Origin: Thermoflavifilum sp.
GTDB lineage: Bacteria; Bacteroidota; Bacteroidia; Chitinophagales; Chitinophagaceae
Length of the DNA stretch: 64,000 bases
Reading direction: 5' to 3'
Assembly (NCBI RefSeq): GCF_014961315.1
Contig: NZ_CP063141.1
Span: forward strand, 558,001-622,000
Shown: in pieces, positions 9,005 through 18,248 of the stretch
Position numbering within the stretch: position 1 is the first letter of the stretch
Layout: every line of letters starts with the position of its first letter
The notes under the pieces: model-generated
What the model saw: the letters and a program-made list of their open reading frames with translations, nothing else
The model's database searches: none
What the model was told of the DNA's origin: nothing
Position numbers and translations under genes: made by a program

Positions 9005-10507
9005 TTGGAAGGAGGCATTTCTTCACCAAACGCCCGCACATTGTCTGTTTTCAGAAATGTACAGGAATACCATAGGTGTTTGCTGACAGGAGAGATTACC
9101 TGTGAGCAAGCTGTGTCTGCATATCTTGACCGAATTGCTTCCCATGCGCATTTGAATGCTTTTATCCATGTATATGCCGAAGAAGCATTAACTCGGGCCA
9201 GGACCATTGATGCCCGTATCCAACGCGAACGTACACTCAAACGCCTGACTGGCGTGGTTTTCGGCATTAAAGATGTCATTGCTTATGCCCATCATCCGCT
9301 TACGGCAGCATCCCGGATGTTGAAAGATTTTCGATCTATTTACTCTGCTACAGCCGTAGAACGTCTTCTGGAGGAAGAAGCCATTATCATTGGCTCACTG
9401 AATTGCGACGAATTTGCGATGGGTTCCAGTACGGAAAATTCGTATTTCGGTCCTACGTTGCATCCGCTCAATCCTGACTGTGTGCCCGGAGGTTCATCCG
9501 GAGGCAGTGCGGCAGCCGTAAGCGCCGATCTGTGTATGCTGGCCCTGGGTAGCGATACAGGAGGCTCCGTCAGGCAACCCGCCGATTTCTGCGGCATCGT
9601 TGGCTTAAAACCCACTTACGGAAGAATATCCCGCCATGGCTTAATTGCTTATGCATCTTCTTTTGACCAGATAGGCATTTTTGGCAAGAATATTGCTGAT
9701 GTGGCGACAACACTGGAAGTAATCGCCGGTCCCGATGAGTTTGACAGCACAGCAAGCCCTTTGCCCGTTGAACCCTATCAACCTGCTATAAATCCCGATG
9801 TACAGGGCCTCAAATGGGCTTATATGCAAGAGGCACTGGACCACCCCAGCCTGGATCGGGAAATCAGATCACAAATTGAAGCGCTCATCGACTGGCTCAT
9901 CCAGAAAGGACATGTTGTAGATGCCGTACATTTTCACTATCTTGACGTCATAGCACCAGCTTATTATGTGCTGACAACCGCCGAAGCCTCGGCCAATCTG
10001 GCCAGGTACGATGGCATGCGTTACGGCTACAGAGCCGCAAGTGATGATAGCGTTTCTTCGCTGGATGTTTGCTATCGGAAAACCCGATCTGAGGGATTTG
10101 GAAAAGAGGTAAAACGACGTATCCTGCTGGGTACTTATGTATTGAGCGAAGGCTATTACGAGGCTTATTATACAAAAGCCCAGCAGGTAAGGCGTTTGGT
10201 GGCTGAAGAGGCTTATCAAATATTGAATACCTATACCTGTTTGCTGATGCCTACCTTCCCCACCACCGCATTTCGACTGAAAGAAAATATAAACGACCCC
10301 GTGAAAATGTATCTGGGAGATCTGTATACCGTTTTTGCAAATCTGGCCGGGCTACCAGCCATTTCCATACCATTGTTCCGGCATAGCAATGGCCTGCCCT
10401 TCGGTGTACAGCTGGTTTCAGGTAGGTTTCAGGAAAAAAAATTGCTGGAAACAGCAGCGTATTTGTTAGCGCATTATCGATCAACGGAAAGCTTTTGTGC
10501 TGGTTAA
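9005..10507 (+). CDS. gatA: Asp-tRNA(Asn)/Glu-tRNA(Gln) amidotransferase subunit A
   Basis: GatA hydrolyses glutamine and supplies ammonia to convert Glu-tRNA(Gln) or Asp-tRNA(Asn). The amidase signature PGGSSGGSAAAVSADL (161-176) and the Ser-cisSer-Lys triad are intact: K89 in FGIKDV, S164, and S188 in GSDTGGSVRQPADF. The length of about 500 is near normal. No ATG suits the start: TTG at 9005 follows the tatA stop by 18 bases, and TTG at 9041 (next residues SVFRNVQEYH) fits the usual GatA N-terminus better. An AAGGAGG-like stretch at 9009-9015 lies between the two. gatB and gatC are not in the window. Confidence 0.92.
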   Translation: MEGGISSPNARTLSVFRNVQEYHRCLLTGEITCEQAVSAYLDRIASHAHLNAFIHVYAEEALTRARTIDARIQRERTLKRLTGVVFGIKDVIAYAHHPLTAASRMLKDFRSIYSATAVERLLEEEAIIIGSLNCDEFAMGSSTENSYFGPTLHPLNPDCVPGGSSGGSAAAVSADLCMLALGSDTGGSVRQPADFCGIVGLKPTYGRISRHGLIAYASSFDQIGIFGKNIADVATTLEVIAGPDEFDSTASPLPVEPYQPAINPDVQGLKWAYMQEALDHPSLDREIRSQIEALIDWLIQKGHVVDAVHFHYLDVIAPAYYVLTTAEASANLARYDGMRYGYRAASDDSVSSLDVCYRKTRSEGFGKEVKRRILLGTYVLSEGYYEAYYTKAQQVRRLVAEEAYQILNTYTCLLMPTFPTTAFRLKENINDPVKMYLGDLYTVFANLAGLPAISIPLFRHSNGLPFGVQLVSGRFQEKKLLETAAYLLAHYRSTESFCAG

Positions 10508-10532
10508 ATATGGTTTCATTAAATATTGAATT

Positions 10533-11705
10533 ATGCATGTATGGAAAATGAATCTTCTCTTTTTGCTGGTTCTGCCCGGCTTTACAGCCCGCAGTATGTT
10601 CCAGCTGATTGATACCACTCGCAATTCCACGAAAAAAGATACCGTAATTTCTTTAAATGAGTACAGCGATGCAAATGCTACCACAGATGATCAATCGGAT
10701 ATTGTAAGCCTGGCAGCTCCCCTTTCAGCCGGAGCAAGCATTCTTACCGGAAGCCTGAACAGTTACGTATCTCATTTCATTTCACGGTATTGGGCAGAAA
10801 ATCGCTCGCATTTACAGGCAATCCAATTGAAAAGTCCTCCCTATTTTAAGGTGATTGATCAGATTTTTTCAAAATACGGTATTCCCAAAGAGTTGCGCTA
10901 TCTGGCCGTGATTGAATCGGAGTTGAATCCTAATGCCGTATCGCGTGTCGGTGCCGTTGGACTCTGGCAGTTGATGGCAGGTACAGCCCGGTTATTGGGC
11001 CTGACGGTAAACAGGCATCGCGATGATCGCAGAAGTGTATATAAATCCACCGTGGCTGCGGCGAAATATCTCTCCGATCTGTATGCTACCTTTCACGACT
11101 GGATTCTGGTGGTGGCTGCCTATAATTGCGGGCCAGTGGCCGTACTCGATGCGATGCAAAAAAGCGGTAGCAACAATTTTTTCGACCTCGAAAAATATTT
11201 GCCCTCCGAAACGCGAAGCCATGTCATGCGTTTTCTGGCAACAGCTTATACTTTAGGACGCCTTTCATCATTCTTCGGATTGGATGAAGCTCATGCCGAT
11301 GATGTGCAGGCAGATAGAAGTTCCACCACCGATATTCAAAGCCTTTCGCTTACCGGTCGATATGCCCTGCCGGTGATTGCGCAATTTCTGGAAATGGATA
11401 TTAACACGTTGAAACGATTAAACCCCGATTGGGAAAAGCAATCCACCACCAATACCGTACAACTTAATCTTCCGGCCGATAAAATAGCTTTGTTTAAAAC
11501 AAAGCAGCAGGGCATTTTAAATCAATCGCAGGAACTATTTCTCGAAAACAATCGGCTTGAAACGAATGCCAGAGAGGCAAAGACGGAAATTCGAAAAACA
11601 TCCATCCACAATTCCGCTCAATCACATCTTTCAGCCAAACACAACATACACCGACACCGACGAAGTTCCACAGCTTCTCGTCATACGCATAAAAAAGCCA
11701 CCTGA
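10533..11705 (+). CDS. Membrane-bound lytic murein transglycosylase, SLT/MltD-like
   Basis: A secreted cell-wall enzyme that cleaves peptidoglycan glycan strands to 1,6-anhydro products. It has a hydrophobic N-terminal signal segment (about 6-20), an SLT lysozyme-like domain (about 100-230) with the catalytic Glu in AVIESELNPNA (E128), GLWQLMAGTARLLGL and the AAYNCGP motif. A short LysM-like region follows (ALPVIAQFLEMDINTLKRLNPD, about 305-326), shorter than in E. coli MltD. The C-terminus is rich in His, Arg and Ser. The stop codon sits inside a terminator hairpin. Confidence 0.88.
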   Translation: MHVWKMNLLFLLVLPGFTARSMFQLIDTTRNSTKKDTVISLNEYSDANATTDDQSDIVSLAAPLSAGASILTGSLNSYVSHFISRYWAENRSHLQAIQLKSPPYFKVIDQIFSKYGIPKELRYLAVIESELNPNAVSRVGAVGLWQLMAGTARLLGLTVNRHRDDRRSVYKSTVAAAKYLSDLYATFHDWILVVAAYNCGPVAVLDAMQKSGSNNFFDLEKYLPSETRSHVMRFLATAYTLGRLSSFFGLDEAHADDVQADRSSTTDIQSLSLTGRYALPVIAQFLEMDINTLKRLNPDWEKQSTTNTVQLNLPADKIALFKTKQQGILNQSQELFLENNRLETNAREAKTEIRKTSIHNSAQSHLSAKHNIHRHRRSSTASRHTHKKAT

Positions 11706-11716
11706 TGGTGGCTTTT
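11693..11716. terminator. Bidirectional intrinsic terminator between the transglycosylase gene and pgk
   Basis: AAAAGCCACC at 11693-11702 and GGTGGCTTTT at 11707-11716 form a 10-bp stem with a TGAT loop; the TGA of that loop is the stop codon of the upstream gene. The A-tract and T-tract flank the stem on both sides, so it can end transcription from either direction. Both neighbouring genes converge on it. Confidence 0.85.
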
Positions 11717-11759
11717 AGCTTATTCGAGCTGGCCGTTTATTCTCTACTTATATTGCCCT

Positions 11760-12962
11760 TTAGCTTTCCTGAATAGCTGCAATCCCGGGAAGCGTTTTTC
11801 CTTCAAAGTATTCTAACAATGCTCCTCCACCTGTAGAAACGTAACTGACCCGGTCTTCCAGCCCAAATTGATGCAGTGCAGCTACAGAGTCGCCTCCACC
11901 CACCAGTGAAAATGCACCTGCCTGCGTAGCCTGAACGATAGCCTCTGCAATGGCCTGCGTGCCCTTCACAAAAGGCTTCAGTTCAAACACGCCCATGGGT
12001 CCATTCCAGAGAATCGTGCGCGCCCGCTGGATGAGTGTACTATACCGTTTGGTGGTTTCCGGACCAATATCCAATCCCATCTGATCGGCCGGGAAATGCG
12101 TATGATCAACGATCTGTGTGGGGGCCTCTGCATCGAGTCGGGGAGCTACTACCGAGTCGACAGGAAGGGCGATCTCTACCCCTTGTTGATGCGCCTGTTG
12201 CAGGATATCTTTTGCAAGATCGAGCTTATCGGTTTCGCAAAGCGATTTGCCGACTTCATGCCCCTGCGCTTTCAGAAAGGTATAGGCCATACCCCCACCG
12301 ATGATTAATGCCGACACACGCGGCAGGAGATTGGTGATGATGCCGATCTTGTCGGAAACCTTGGCCCCACCCAGTACGGCCACGAAAGGCTTTTCTGCAC
12401 GATGCAGCACGCGTTCGGCATTTTTAACTTCGGCTTCCATCAGGAGGCCAAACATTTTCCTGTCGGGCGGAAAAAACTGGGCAATCACCGCTGTAGAAGC
12501 ATGAGCTCGATGAGCCGTACCAAAAGCATCGTTTACATATACATCACCTAATTGCGCCAGCTGCCGGGCAAATGCGGCATCCCCTTTTTCCTCCTCCGGA
12601 TGAAAACGCAGATTTTCCAGCAAAAGCACCTGTCCAGGCTGAAGAGCCTGTGCTTTACTCAGGGCTGTCTCTCCCACACAATCTTCGGCAAACAACACCT
12701 CCGTATTCAGCAATTCCGACAGATGTTTCACCAGATGACGAAGCGAATATTTGTCCTCCGGTCCTTTCTTCGGACGACCCAGATGCGACATCAGCACCAC
12801 GGCGCCACCGTCGTGTCTGATTTTCTGAATCGTGGGCACGGCCGCGCGCATGCGGGTATCGTCAGTAATATGTAATGAATCATCGAGCGGCACGTTGAAA
12901 TCAACCCGTACCAGTGCTCGGTGTCCCTGGAAGGAAAAAGATTGAAAATCCTGCATAGCCAT
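11760..12962 (-). CDS. pgk: Phosphoglycerate kinase
   Basis: Glycolytic enzyme converting 1,3-bisphosphoglycerate and ADP to 3-phosphoglycerate and ATP. The 400-residue protein has the substrate motif VRVDFNVP (18-25), MSHLGRPKG-like MSHLGRPKKGP, the LGGAKVSDKIG hinge and the C-terminal nucleotide-binding GGGDSVAALHQFG and STGGGALLEYFEG. It is complete. It follows gap by 28 bases on the same strand, so the pair is very likely one transcript. The ATG at 12962 is followed by a second ATG two codons later. Confidence 0.97.
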   Translation of the reverse strand: MAMQDFQSFSFQGHRALVRVDFNVPLDDSLHITDDTRMRAAVPTIQKIRHDGGAVVLMSHLGRPKKGPEDKYSLRHLVKHLSELLNTEVLFAEDCVGETALSKAQALQPGQVLLLENLRFHPEEEKGDAAFARQLAQLGDVYVNDAFGTAHRAHASTAVIAQFFPPDRKMFGLLMEAEVKNAERVLHRAEKPFVAVLGGAKVSDKIGIITNLLPRVSALIIGGGMAYTFLKAQGHEVGKSLCETDKLDLAKDILQQAHQQGVEIALPVDSVVAPRLDAEAPTQIVDHTHFPADQMGLDIGPETTKRYSTLIQRARTILWNGPMGVFELKPFVKGTQAIAEAIVQATQAGAFSLVGGGDSVAALHQFGLEDRVSYVSTGGGALLEYFEGKTLPGIAAIQES

Positions 12963-12990
12963 GGGTTAAGTCGGACAAAGACCGATATGA

Positions 12991-14007
12991 TTATTTTTGA
13001 ATCAGCCGGGCAAAATATTTGAGGGTGCGTACCAGCTGCGATACATAGCTCATTTCATTGTCATACCAGGCCACAGTTTTCACCAGCTGCTGATCGCCCT
13101 GTGTAATCACCTTGGTCTGGGTAGCATCGAAAAGAGAGCCATACGTCATTCCGATGATATCACTGCTCACGATTTCATCTTCATTATAGCCAAAACTTTC
13201 ATTAGCGGCGGCTTTCATGGCTGCGTTCACTTCTTCCACCGTCACTTTTTTCTTCAGAATCGTAATCAATTCTGTGAGAGAGCCGGTGATGGTAGGCACA
13301 CGCTGGGCCACTCCATCGAGCTTACCGTTCAGATTGGGCAGTACCAGGCCAATGGCTTTAGCAGCTCCTGTTTTGTTGGGCACGATATTCATGGCTGCCG
13401 CACGGGCACGACGCAAATCGCCTTTGGGATGCGGAGCATCCTGTGTATTCTGGTCGTTGGTATATGCATGGATGGTGGTCATCAATCCAGCCACAATGCC
13501 AAATTGCTCATCCAGCACCTGTGCCATGGGAGCCAGGCAATTGGTTGTACAGGAAGCACAGCTGATGATGGTTTCCGATCCATCCAGAATATGGTGATTG
13601 ACATTGTACACGATGGTTTTCAGGTCGCCTGTGGCAGGAGCGGAAATCACCACTTTTTTAGCACCCCCTTTCAGGTGGGCTTCGGCCTTGGTTTTATCGG
13701 TAAAATGTCCGGTACATTCCAGCACTACATCCACCTCATGTTTGCCCCAGGGGATCTGGGCCGGATCCTTCTGGGCATAAATCATAATTTCCTCGCCGTT
13801 CACGATAATAGATTGATCTGTTGATTTCACCTCTTCGTGAAAACGCCCCTGTGCGGTGTCGTATTTGAGCAGATGAGCCAGCACGGCTGGACTGGTCAGA
13901 TCGTTGATAGCCACCACATCTACATCTTCCATTTTATAGATTTGTCGAAAAGCCAGGCGACCAATGCGTCCAAAGCCATTGATGCCGATTTTAACTTTTT
14001 GCGCCAT
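12991..14007 (-). CDS. gap: Glyceraldehyde-3-phosphate dehydrogenase, type I
   Basis: Converts glyceraldehyde-3-phosphate to 1,3-bisphosphoglycerate with reduction of NAD(P). The N-terminal Rossmann motif is [14 protein letters not shown] (9-22). The active-site motif [12 protein letters not shown] places the catalytic cysteine at C153. D36 in the VVAINDL segment suggests an NAD preference, as in catabolic GapA. The 338-residue length is normal. It is the promoter-proximal gene of a gap-pgk unit. Confidence 0.97.
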   Translation of the reverse strand: MAQKVKIGINGFGRIGRLAFRQIYKMEDVDVVAINDLTSPAVLAHLLKYDTAQGRFHEEVKSTDQSIIVNGEEIMIYAQKDPAQIPWGKHEVDVVLECTGHFTDKTKAEAHLKGGAKKVVISAPATGDLKTIVYNVNHHILDGSETIISCASCTTNCLAPMAQVLDEQFGIVAGLMTTIHAYTNDQNTQDAPHPKGDLRRARAAAMNIVPNKTGAAKAIGLVLPNLNGKLDGVAQRVPTITGSLTELITILKKKVTVEEVNAAMKAAANESFGYNEDEIVSSDIIGMTYGSLFDATQTKVITQGDQQLVKTVAWYDNEMSYVSQLVRTLKYFARLIQK

Positions 14008-14042
14008 TGTTGAAGGGATTTAATATGTGAAAAAATCAGCCG

Positions 14043-14076
14043 CAAAAGTACAAATTAATGCCATAAACCCTTCCAA
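14043..14076 (-). promoter_or_regulatory. Probable promoter of gap-pgk
   Basis: On the minus strand a TACTTTTG box (14050 down to 14043) fits TAnnTTTG. A TTG at 14076-14074 lies 23 bases upstream, at the long end of the usual spacing. The gap ATG is 36 bases downstream. Confidence 0.55.
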
Positions 14077-14099
14077 CACGTTTCATGATCAGGAAATTA

Positions 14100-14131
14100 T
14101 TTGGCAAATTTCTCTCTGGCAATTAACTTTG
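14100..14131 (+). promoter_or_regulatory. Promoter of tRNA-Glu
   Basis: TTTG at 14100-14103 and TAACTTTG at 14124-14131 with a 20-base spacer match the Bacteroidota consensus perfectly. The mature tRNA starts ten bases after the -7 box, the same distance as at the tRNA-Arg gene near 56.3 kb. Confidence 0.85.
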
Positions 14132-14141
14132 CAATCCGTTT

Positions 14142-14216
14142 GCCGCGTTGGTCAATCGGCTAAGACGCCTCTCTTTCACGGAGGAATGACGGGTTCGACT
14201 CCCGTACGCGGTACCA
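14142..14216 (+). tRNA. tRNA-Glu (anticodon TTC)
   Basis: A full cloverleaf can be drawn: acceptor GCCGCGT (14142-14148) with ACGCGGT (14206-14212), an anticodon stem CCTCT/GGAGG around the loop CTTTCAC giving anticodon TTC, and a T arm containing GGTTCGACTCC. The discriminator A at 14213 is followed by an encoded CCA at 14214-14216. It marks the change from housekeeping genes to the AT-richer polysaccharide locus. Confidence 0.95.
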
Positions 14217-14318
14217 GGTTTCAGGTTTTCTTCTCTTCGCATTTTCTTCTTCCAGCTACGTTCCCTGATTTTTTTGCACTCCAGGCTAAATGAAGCCCCT
14301 ATCAGATGGATTTCCCGT

Positions 14319-14326
14319 TAGCTTTG
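14319..14326 (+). promoter_or_regulatory. Possible -7 promoter box at the head of the polysaccharide locus
   Basis: TAGCTTTG fits TAnnTTTG and lies 31 bases before the ATG at 14358. No TTTG is found at the expected -33 distance. It is the only candidate I see before the co-directional gene set 14358-21667. Confidence 0.4.
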
Positions 14327-14357
14327 TAAAAGAGTTTGTATAAGTAAGGTAAAAAAC

Positions 14358-15575
14358 ATGGGCAATTCTATCAAAAATATAATCATTATTGGACTTCAAC
14401 CTTGGTATACTCAGATTGGTAGTACCTGTAAAAGCATAGCTCTTGAGCTCTCCAAAACACATCAAATATTGTATGTAAATACCCCGATAAACAGAAAAGC
14501 CATACTAAAAAAATATGCTCAACTAGAATACCATTATGAGGTTATCCGTAAAAAAAAACCTGCACTTATTCAGTTAGAGAAAAATTTCTGGAATTTATAT
14601 CCACCGACTATACATGAATCAATTAATTGGATTCCAGTACCAAAATTATTTGATAAACTTAATCAAATAAACAACAAACGACTTGCTAAAGATATCCAAT
14701 GGGCTGTCAATCAAATAGGATTCAAAAATTATATTCTATTTAATGACAACGACATGCTCAGGGGATACTACTTAAAAGAAATACTAAATCCTGATCTATA
14801 CATTTACTTACTAAGGGATTTTGTGACAGCGGTTCCTTACTTTCAAAGACATGGAAGCAGGCTTGAACCACTGATAGCTGCAAAAGCGGATATAGCCATC
14901 GGCAATTCAAAATATATGTTAAAATATCTTAAAAGATTTAATCCAAATAGTTACTTTGTAGGCACTGGATGTGATATTAAAATATTTAATGGAAGGGAAA
15001 CATATCCAATACCCGATGATCTAAAATCTATCCCGCATCCTATTGTGGGATATACAGGTGCATTAATTGTTGATCGGCTTGATATAAATATTATTGAGCA
15101 TATCGCACGCACGCTGGAGAACTGGAGTGTCGTTCTCATTGGGCCAGAAGATAGGACATTTGCAAAAAGCATTCTACACCACATACCTAATATTTATTTT
15201 TTAGGATTAAAAAAACCTGAAGAACTACCGATTTACGTAAGCCATTTTGATGTATGCATCAATCCACAACTAATCAATCAATTAACAATAGGAAACTATC
15301 CATTAAAAATCGATGAATATTTGGCCATGGGAAAACCTGTTGTCGCTACAAAAACTGATGCGATGCAAATGTTTCTTCCATACTGTTACCTTGCAAAAGA
15401 TAAATATGAATTCACAAAATTGATTTGTATCGCTCACAAAGAAAACAATCATATAGAAAAAGAGAGAAGAATTCAGTATGCAAGTACCCATACCTGGGAA
15501 AACACAGTCAAACAAATTATGAATATTATAGATCAGACACATGAAAGAAAAACATCAAATCATTTTCACGAATAA
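14358..15575 (+). CDS. Glycosyltransferase, GT4-like (TuaH-type)
   Basis: A 405-residue GT-B enzyme. The N-terminal half has an IIIIGLQPWYTQIGS start; the C-terminal half has an IVGYTGALIVDRLD segment and the donor-binding motif YPLKIDEYLAMGKPVVAT at about 314-331, which carries the E-x7-E-like donor site in degenerate form. It resembles the TuaH group of cytoplasmic transferases that add sugars to lipid-linked polysaccharides. Donor and acceptor are unknown. It heads the operon with the UbiA-like gene, which starts inside its 3' end (35-base overlap). Confidence 0.82.
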   Translation: MGNSIKNIIIIGLQPWYTQIGSTCKSIALELSKTHQILYVNTPINRKAILKKYAQLEYHYEVIRKKKPALIQLEKNFWNLYPPTIHESINWIPVPKLFDKLNQINNKRLAKDIQWAVNQIGFKNYILFNDNDMLRGYYLKEILNPDLYIYLLRDFVTAVPYFQRHGSRLEPLIAAKADIAIGNSKYMLKYLKRFNPNSYFVGTGCDIKIFNGRETYPIPDDLKSIPHPIVGYTGALIVDRLDINIIEHIARTLENWSVVLIGPEDRTFAKSILHHIPNIYFLGLKKPEELPIYVSHFDVCINPQLINQLTIGNYPLKIDEYLAMGKPVVATKTDAMQMFLPYCYLAKDKYEFTKLICIAHKENNHIEKERRIQYASTHTWENTVKQIMNIIDQTHERKTSNHFHE

Positions 15576-16548
15576 TAAGCAAAACATATTTATTAATCCT
15601 ACATCAAATGAAATGGGGTTTTTATCCATAAAGGAAGGAGAATCTTTTATTCAGAAAACAATTGATCATATCATCCTTCTTCGGCCTGCTCACTGGGTGA
15701 AAAATCTGTTTCTCTTCATTCCCCTGTTCTTTGCAGGAGAAATGCTGAATCTGCAAAAAATTTATCAGGTAAGCATCGGCTGGTGTGCATTCAGTCTGGC
15801 CGCGAGCAGCATTTATATTCTAAACGATATTAAAGATATCGAATCCGACCGTATCCATCCAGAGAAACGATTTCGACCACTTCCTGCAGGAAAAGTATCG
15901 GTTATCCATGCGATTATCCTGATGTCGATGAGTTTGATTGGGAGTTTCATTATTTCATATACACTTTCGTTGAAATTCTTATTTATTGTCAGTTTGTATC
16001 TAATATTGAATATTTTTTATTCATTCGGATTAAAAGATATTTCCATCCTGGATATTCTCATCCTATCGGCAGGGTTTAATTTGCGTATCAAAGCAGGAGG
16101 TGTTGCAGCTGATATTGGTGTATCTGAATGGCTGATGATCATGGTATTTCTGCTGGCATTGCTAATGGCAATTGCAAAAAGAAGAGATGATTTGTTGATC
16201 AAAGCCAATACAGGGAAAGACATGCGCAAATCAATCGGCGGATATAATCTAGACTTCATGAATGTGAGCCTGGCACTGGTGAGTGCCATTATCATCGTTG
16301 CCTATTTGATGTATACCCTTTCTCCCGAGGTTGAACATCGCTTTGGTACTTACCGCCTGTATTATACCGGTTTATTTGTCGTGGCAGGCATTATGCGCTA
16401 TTTACAAATCACCTATGTAGATAAGAATAGCGGCTCACCGACTAAAATTTTGTATCGAGATAGATTTCTGCAAATTACCCTTTTATTGTGGTTGTTAAGT
16501 TTTTATTTTCTGATTTATTTCCCGGATATTCACATCTTTGACCAATAA
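15541..16548 (+). CDS. UbiA-family polyprenyl-phosphate phosphoribosyltransferase-like protein (DPPR synthase type)
   Basis: A 335-residue polytopic UbiA prenyltransferase. It has the RPAHWVKN N-terminal motif and the metal/diphosphate-binding NDxxDxxxD motif at N95-D103, followed by HPEKRFRPLPAG, a pattern typical of decaprenyl-phosphate 5-phosphoribosyltransferase. That enzyme joins PRPP to a polyprenyl phosphate as the first step to polyprenylphosphoryl-arabinose. A second conserved loop is YSFGLKDISILDI. The adjacent DprE1- and DprE2-like genes strongly support this reading over a quinone or heme pathway. An alternative start is M25 (MGFLSIKEG). Confidence 0.8.
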   Translation: MKEKHQIIFTNNKQNIFINPTSNEMGFLSIKEGESFIQKTIDHIILLRPAHWVKNLFLFIPLFFAGEMLNLQKIYQVSIGWCAFSLAASSIYILNDIKDIESDRIHPEKRFRPLPAGKVSVIHAIILMSMSLIGSFIISYTLSLKFLFIVSLYLILNIFYSFGLKDISILDILILSAGFNLRIKAGGVAADIGVSEWLMIMVFLLALLMAIAKRRDDLLIKANTGKDMRKSIGGYNLDFMNVSLALVSAIIIVAYLMYTLSPEVEHRFGTYRLYYTGLFVVAGIMRYLQITYVDKNSGSPTKILYRDRFLQITLLLWLLSFYFLIYFPDIHIFDQ

Positions 16549-16556
16549 CCAATAGT

Positions 16557-18248
16557 ATGGCAAAATCGCTTCTATTGAATGAAAAACAACTCAGCCGCTT
16601 AGAATGGATCATTATTATTGGCTTTGCAATTATTCCGCTTTTCGTCAGCTTCCCTTATAGAGTAAATATTTTTCTTTCCTGGGAGGGTGCTTATCGATTA
16701 TATATCGGCCAAATTCCATACAGGGATTTTGGTCTTCCCATGGGATTTGGATTCTGGGTGATTCCTGCAATCTTTTTTAAAATATTTGGACCCCATTTAA
16801 TCACACTTGTAAAAGCTCAGGTACTCATCAACATACTATCTGGATTTGCGTTTAGAAGCATATATCAATCGCTTGATATTGATCCAGTTATTCGATTCTG
16901 TAGCGTATTGATATTTGTAATTTCTTATTCTTTCTTTAATTTCTGGCCCTGGTATGATCATTCCGTAATTGTTTTTGAAATAATTGGCCTGGCATTTCTA
17001 TTTAAATACTTGTTTAACAAATCCGGTCGCACAAGGAAATGGATACATTTAATTTTTTCCGCATTGTTTTTATTCTGGTCGTTCTTTACGAAACAGGACG
17101 GAGGTGGTATGGGTTTACTAATAGCTATAAGCATACTATTGTATGAGAGCTACTACCAGAAAAATTTTCGTGCATTGCTGTATTTCACCATATCCTATCT
17201 TTGTATTGCACTTTTAGTTATATTACCGTTTCTTCCATATCGATTCGGGTACTGGTTTAATTATGGTCAGCCTCCCCACAATGCCCGGCTATCTATTTAC
17301 GATGTAATAGATACTTTCTTGAGTGGATCGGAATGGATTAAATTTTATCTTTTCATCATTTTGTTACAATCTATACCCTTATTTGCTGCATGGAAAGATT
17401 TTTTACGGAATCGAAAGGAATTTATTTTCTTTCTGTTTACAATAGCCATAATTGTTGAAGCGATTATCTTTCAGGTAACCAGTTATACTCCTCCAGATAA
17501 TAATATATTTTTTCATGCTTTTGCATTTGCTTTTATTTTCAGCCATTTTGATGCATTGCGGGATGCCTTACACCGGTACGCATTTGCTGTTGTTATCGCC
17601 TTAATAGGCATATTGCTCTGGTGGTCGGCAACATTCTGGAAATATACAAATCGTATAGTAAAAAGAATTTTTCACATAGAAAATGAGTTAAACTACAACA
17701 TCGTATCCATGCACACCTATATGTTACCCCTGCCGTGCGATACACTTGAAACCAATGCCGACATGAGCAAATGGGTGTACACAAATGTACCAGTCTTTCA
17801 TCATATTTTTATGCCAGCTTCTACTGCTGAAGGTGTGAACAACCTGGTGAACAATCCATGGATACAAACAGAAGGTAAATACCTGCATATACTCAACATG
17901 ACTGAACTTACTCCGTTAGAAGATGCCATTGGTTACCCTCTTGAAAAGGGATCTGACATCCCTTTGTGGTATCATAAAGGAGTAGCTCTGTTTGATGAGC
18001 AAATACATAGGTATCGTAAAAAAATCAGAGAACATCAATATAACATAGTGTTGTTTGAATATATTCCTGAATTGAATAATTTTTTTCCATTTATCATCAG
18101 AGATGAACTCTATCGATATTATATACCTGTCGATAGCTTCTCCGGTCCGAGGAGAGCTTCTTATAGTATGATTGAAGTATTCGTACGACCACAGGATACT
18201 ACTAAATATTTTAATTTTTCAAATCATATTAACTCTCTGCAGAAATGA
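16557..18248 (+). CDS. GT-C-like polytopic membrane protein, candidate glycosyltransferase
   Basis: A 563-residue protein with around ten hydrophobic helices (about 18-370) and a C-terminal soluble domain of roughly 190 residues. The first extracytoplasmic loop has SWEGAYRLYIGQIPYRDFGLP, which resembles the acidic loop of GT-C enzymes using polyprenyl-phosphate sugars, as in EmbA-C, AftA-D or ArnT. Its stop codon overlaps the DprE1-like start (ATGA), and it sits between the UbiA-like and DprE1-like genes, so I infer that it may transfer arabinofuranose from the lipid carrier. No family match is certain. The protein at 50293 has a similar loop. Confidence 0.6.
   Translation: MAKSLLLNEKQLSRLEWIIIIGFAIIPLFVSFPYRVNIFLSWEGAYRLYIGQIPYRDFGLPMGFGFWVIPAIFFKIFGPHLITLVKAQVLINILSGFAFRSIYQSLDIDPVIRFCSVLIFVISYSFFNFWPWYDHSVIVFEIIGLAFLFKYLFNKSGRTRKWIHLIFSALFLFWSFFTKQDGGGMGLLIAISILLYESYYQKNFRALLYFTISYLCIALLVILPFLPYRFGYWFNYGQPPHNARLSIYDVIDTFLSGSEWIKFYLFIILLQSIPLFAAWKDFLRNRKEFIFFLFTIAIIVEAIIFQVTSYTPPDNNIFFHAFAFAFIFSHFDALRDALHRYAFAVVIALIGILLWWSATFWKYTNRIVKRIFHIENELNYNIVSMHTYMLPLPCDTLETNADMSKWVYTNVPVFHHIFMPASTAEGVNNLVNNPWIQTEGKYLHILNMTELTPLEDAIGYPLEKGSDIPLWYHKGVALFDEQIHRYRKKIREHQYNIVLFEYIPELNNFFPFIIRDELYRYYIPVDSFSGPRRASYSMIEVFVRPQDTTKYFNFSNHINSLQK

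Noticed and set aside
8671..9279. Leftward open frame (202 codons) opposite tatA and gatA
   Set aside because: Antisense to two recognised genes and without family features.
12997..13824. Long rightward open frame (275 codons) opposite gap
   Set aside because: It is fully antisense to a certain GAPDH gene, has no recognisable motifs and is rich in His and Cys, as expected from reverse-strand reading.
14142..14357. Attachment site of an integrative element at tRNA-Glu
   Set aside because: No integrase or recombinase gene and no repeat of the tRNA 3' end was found in the window.
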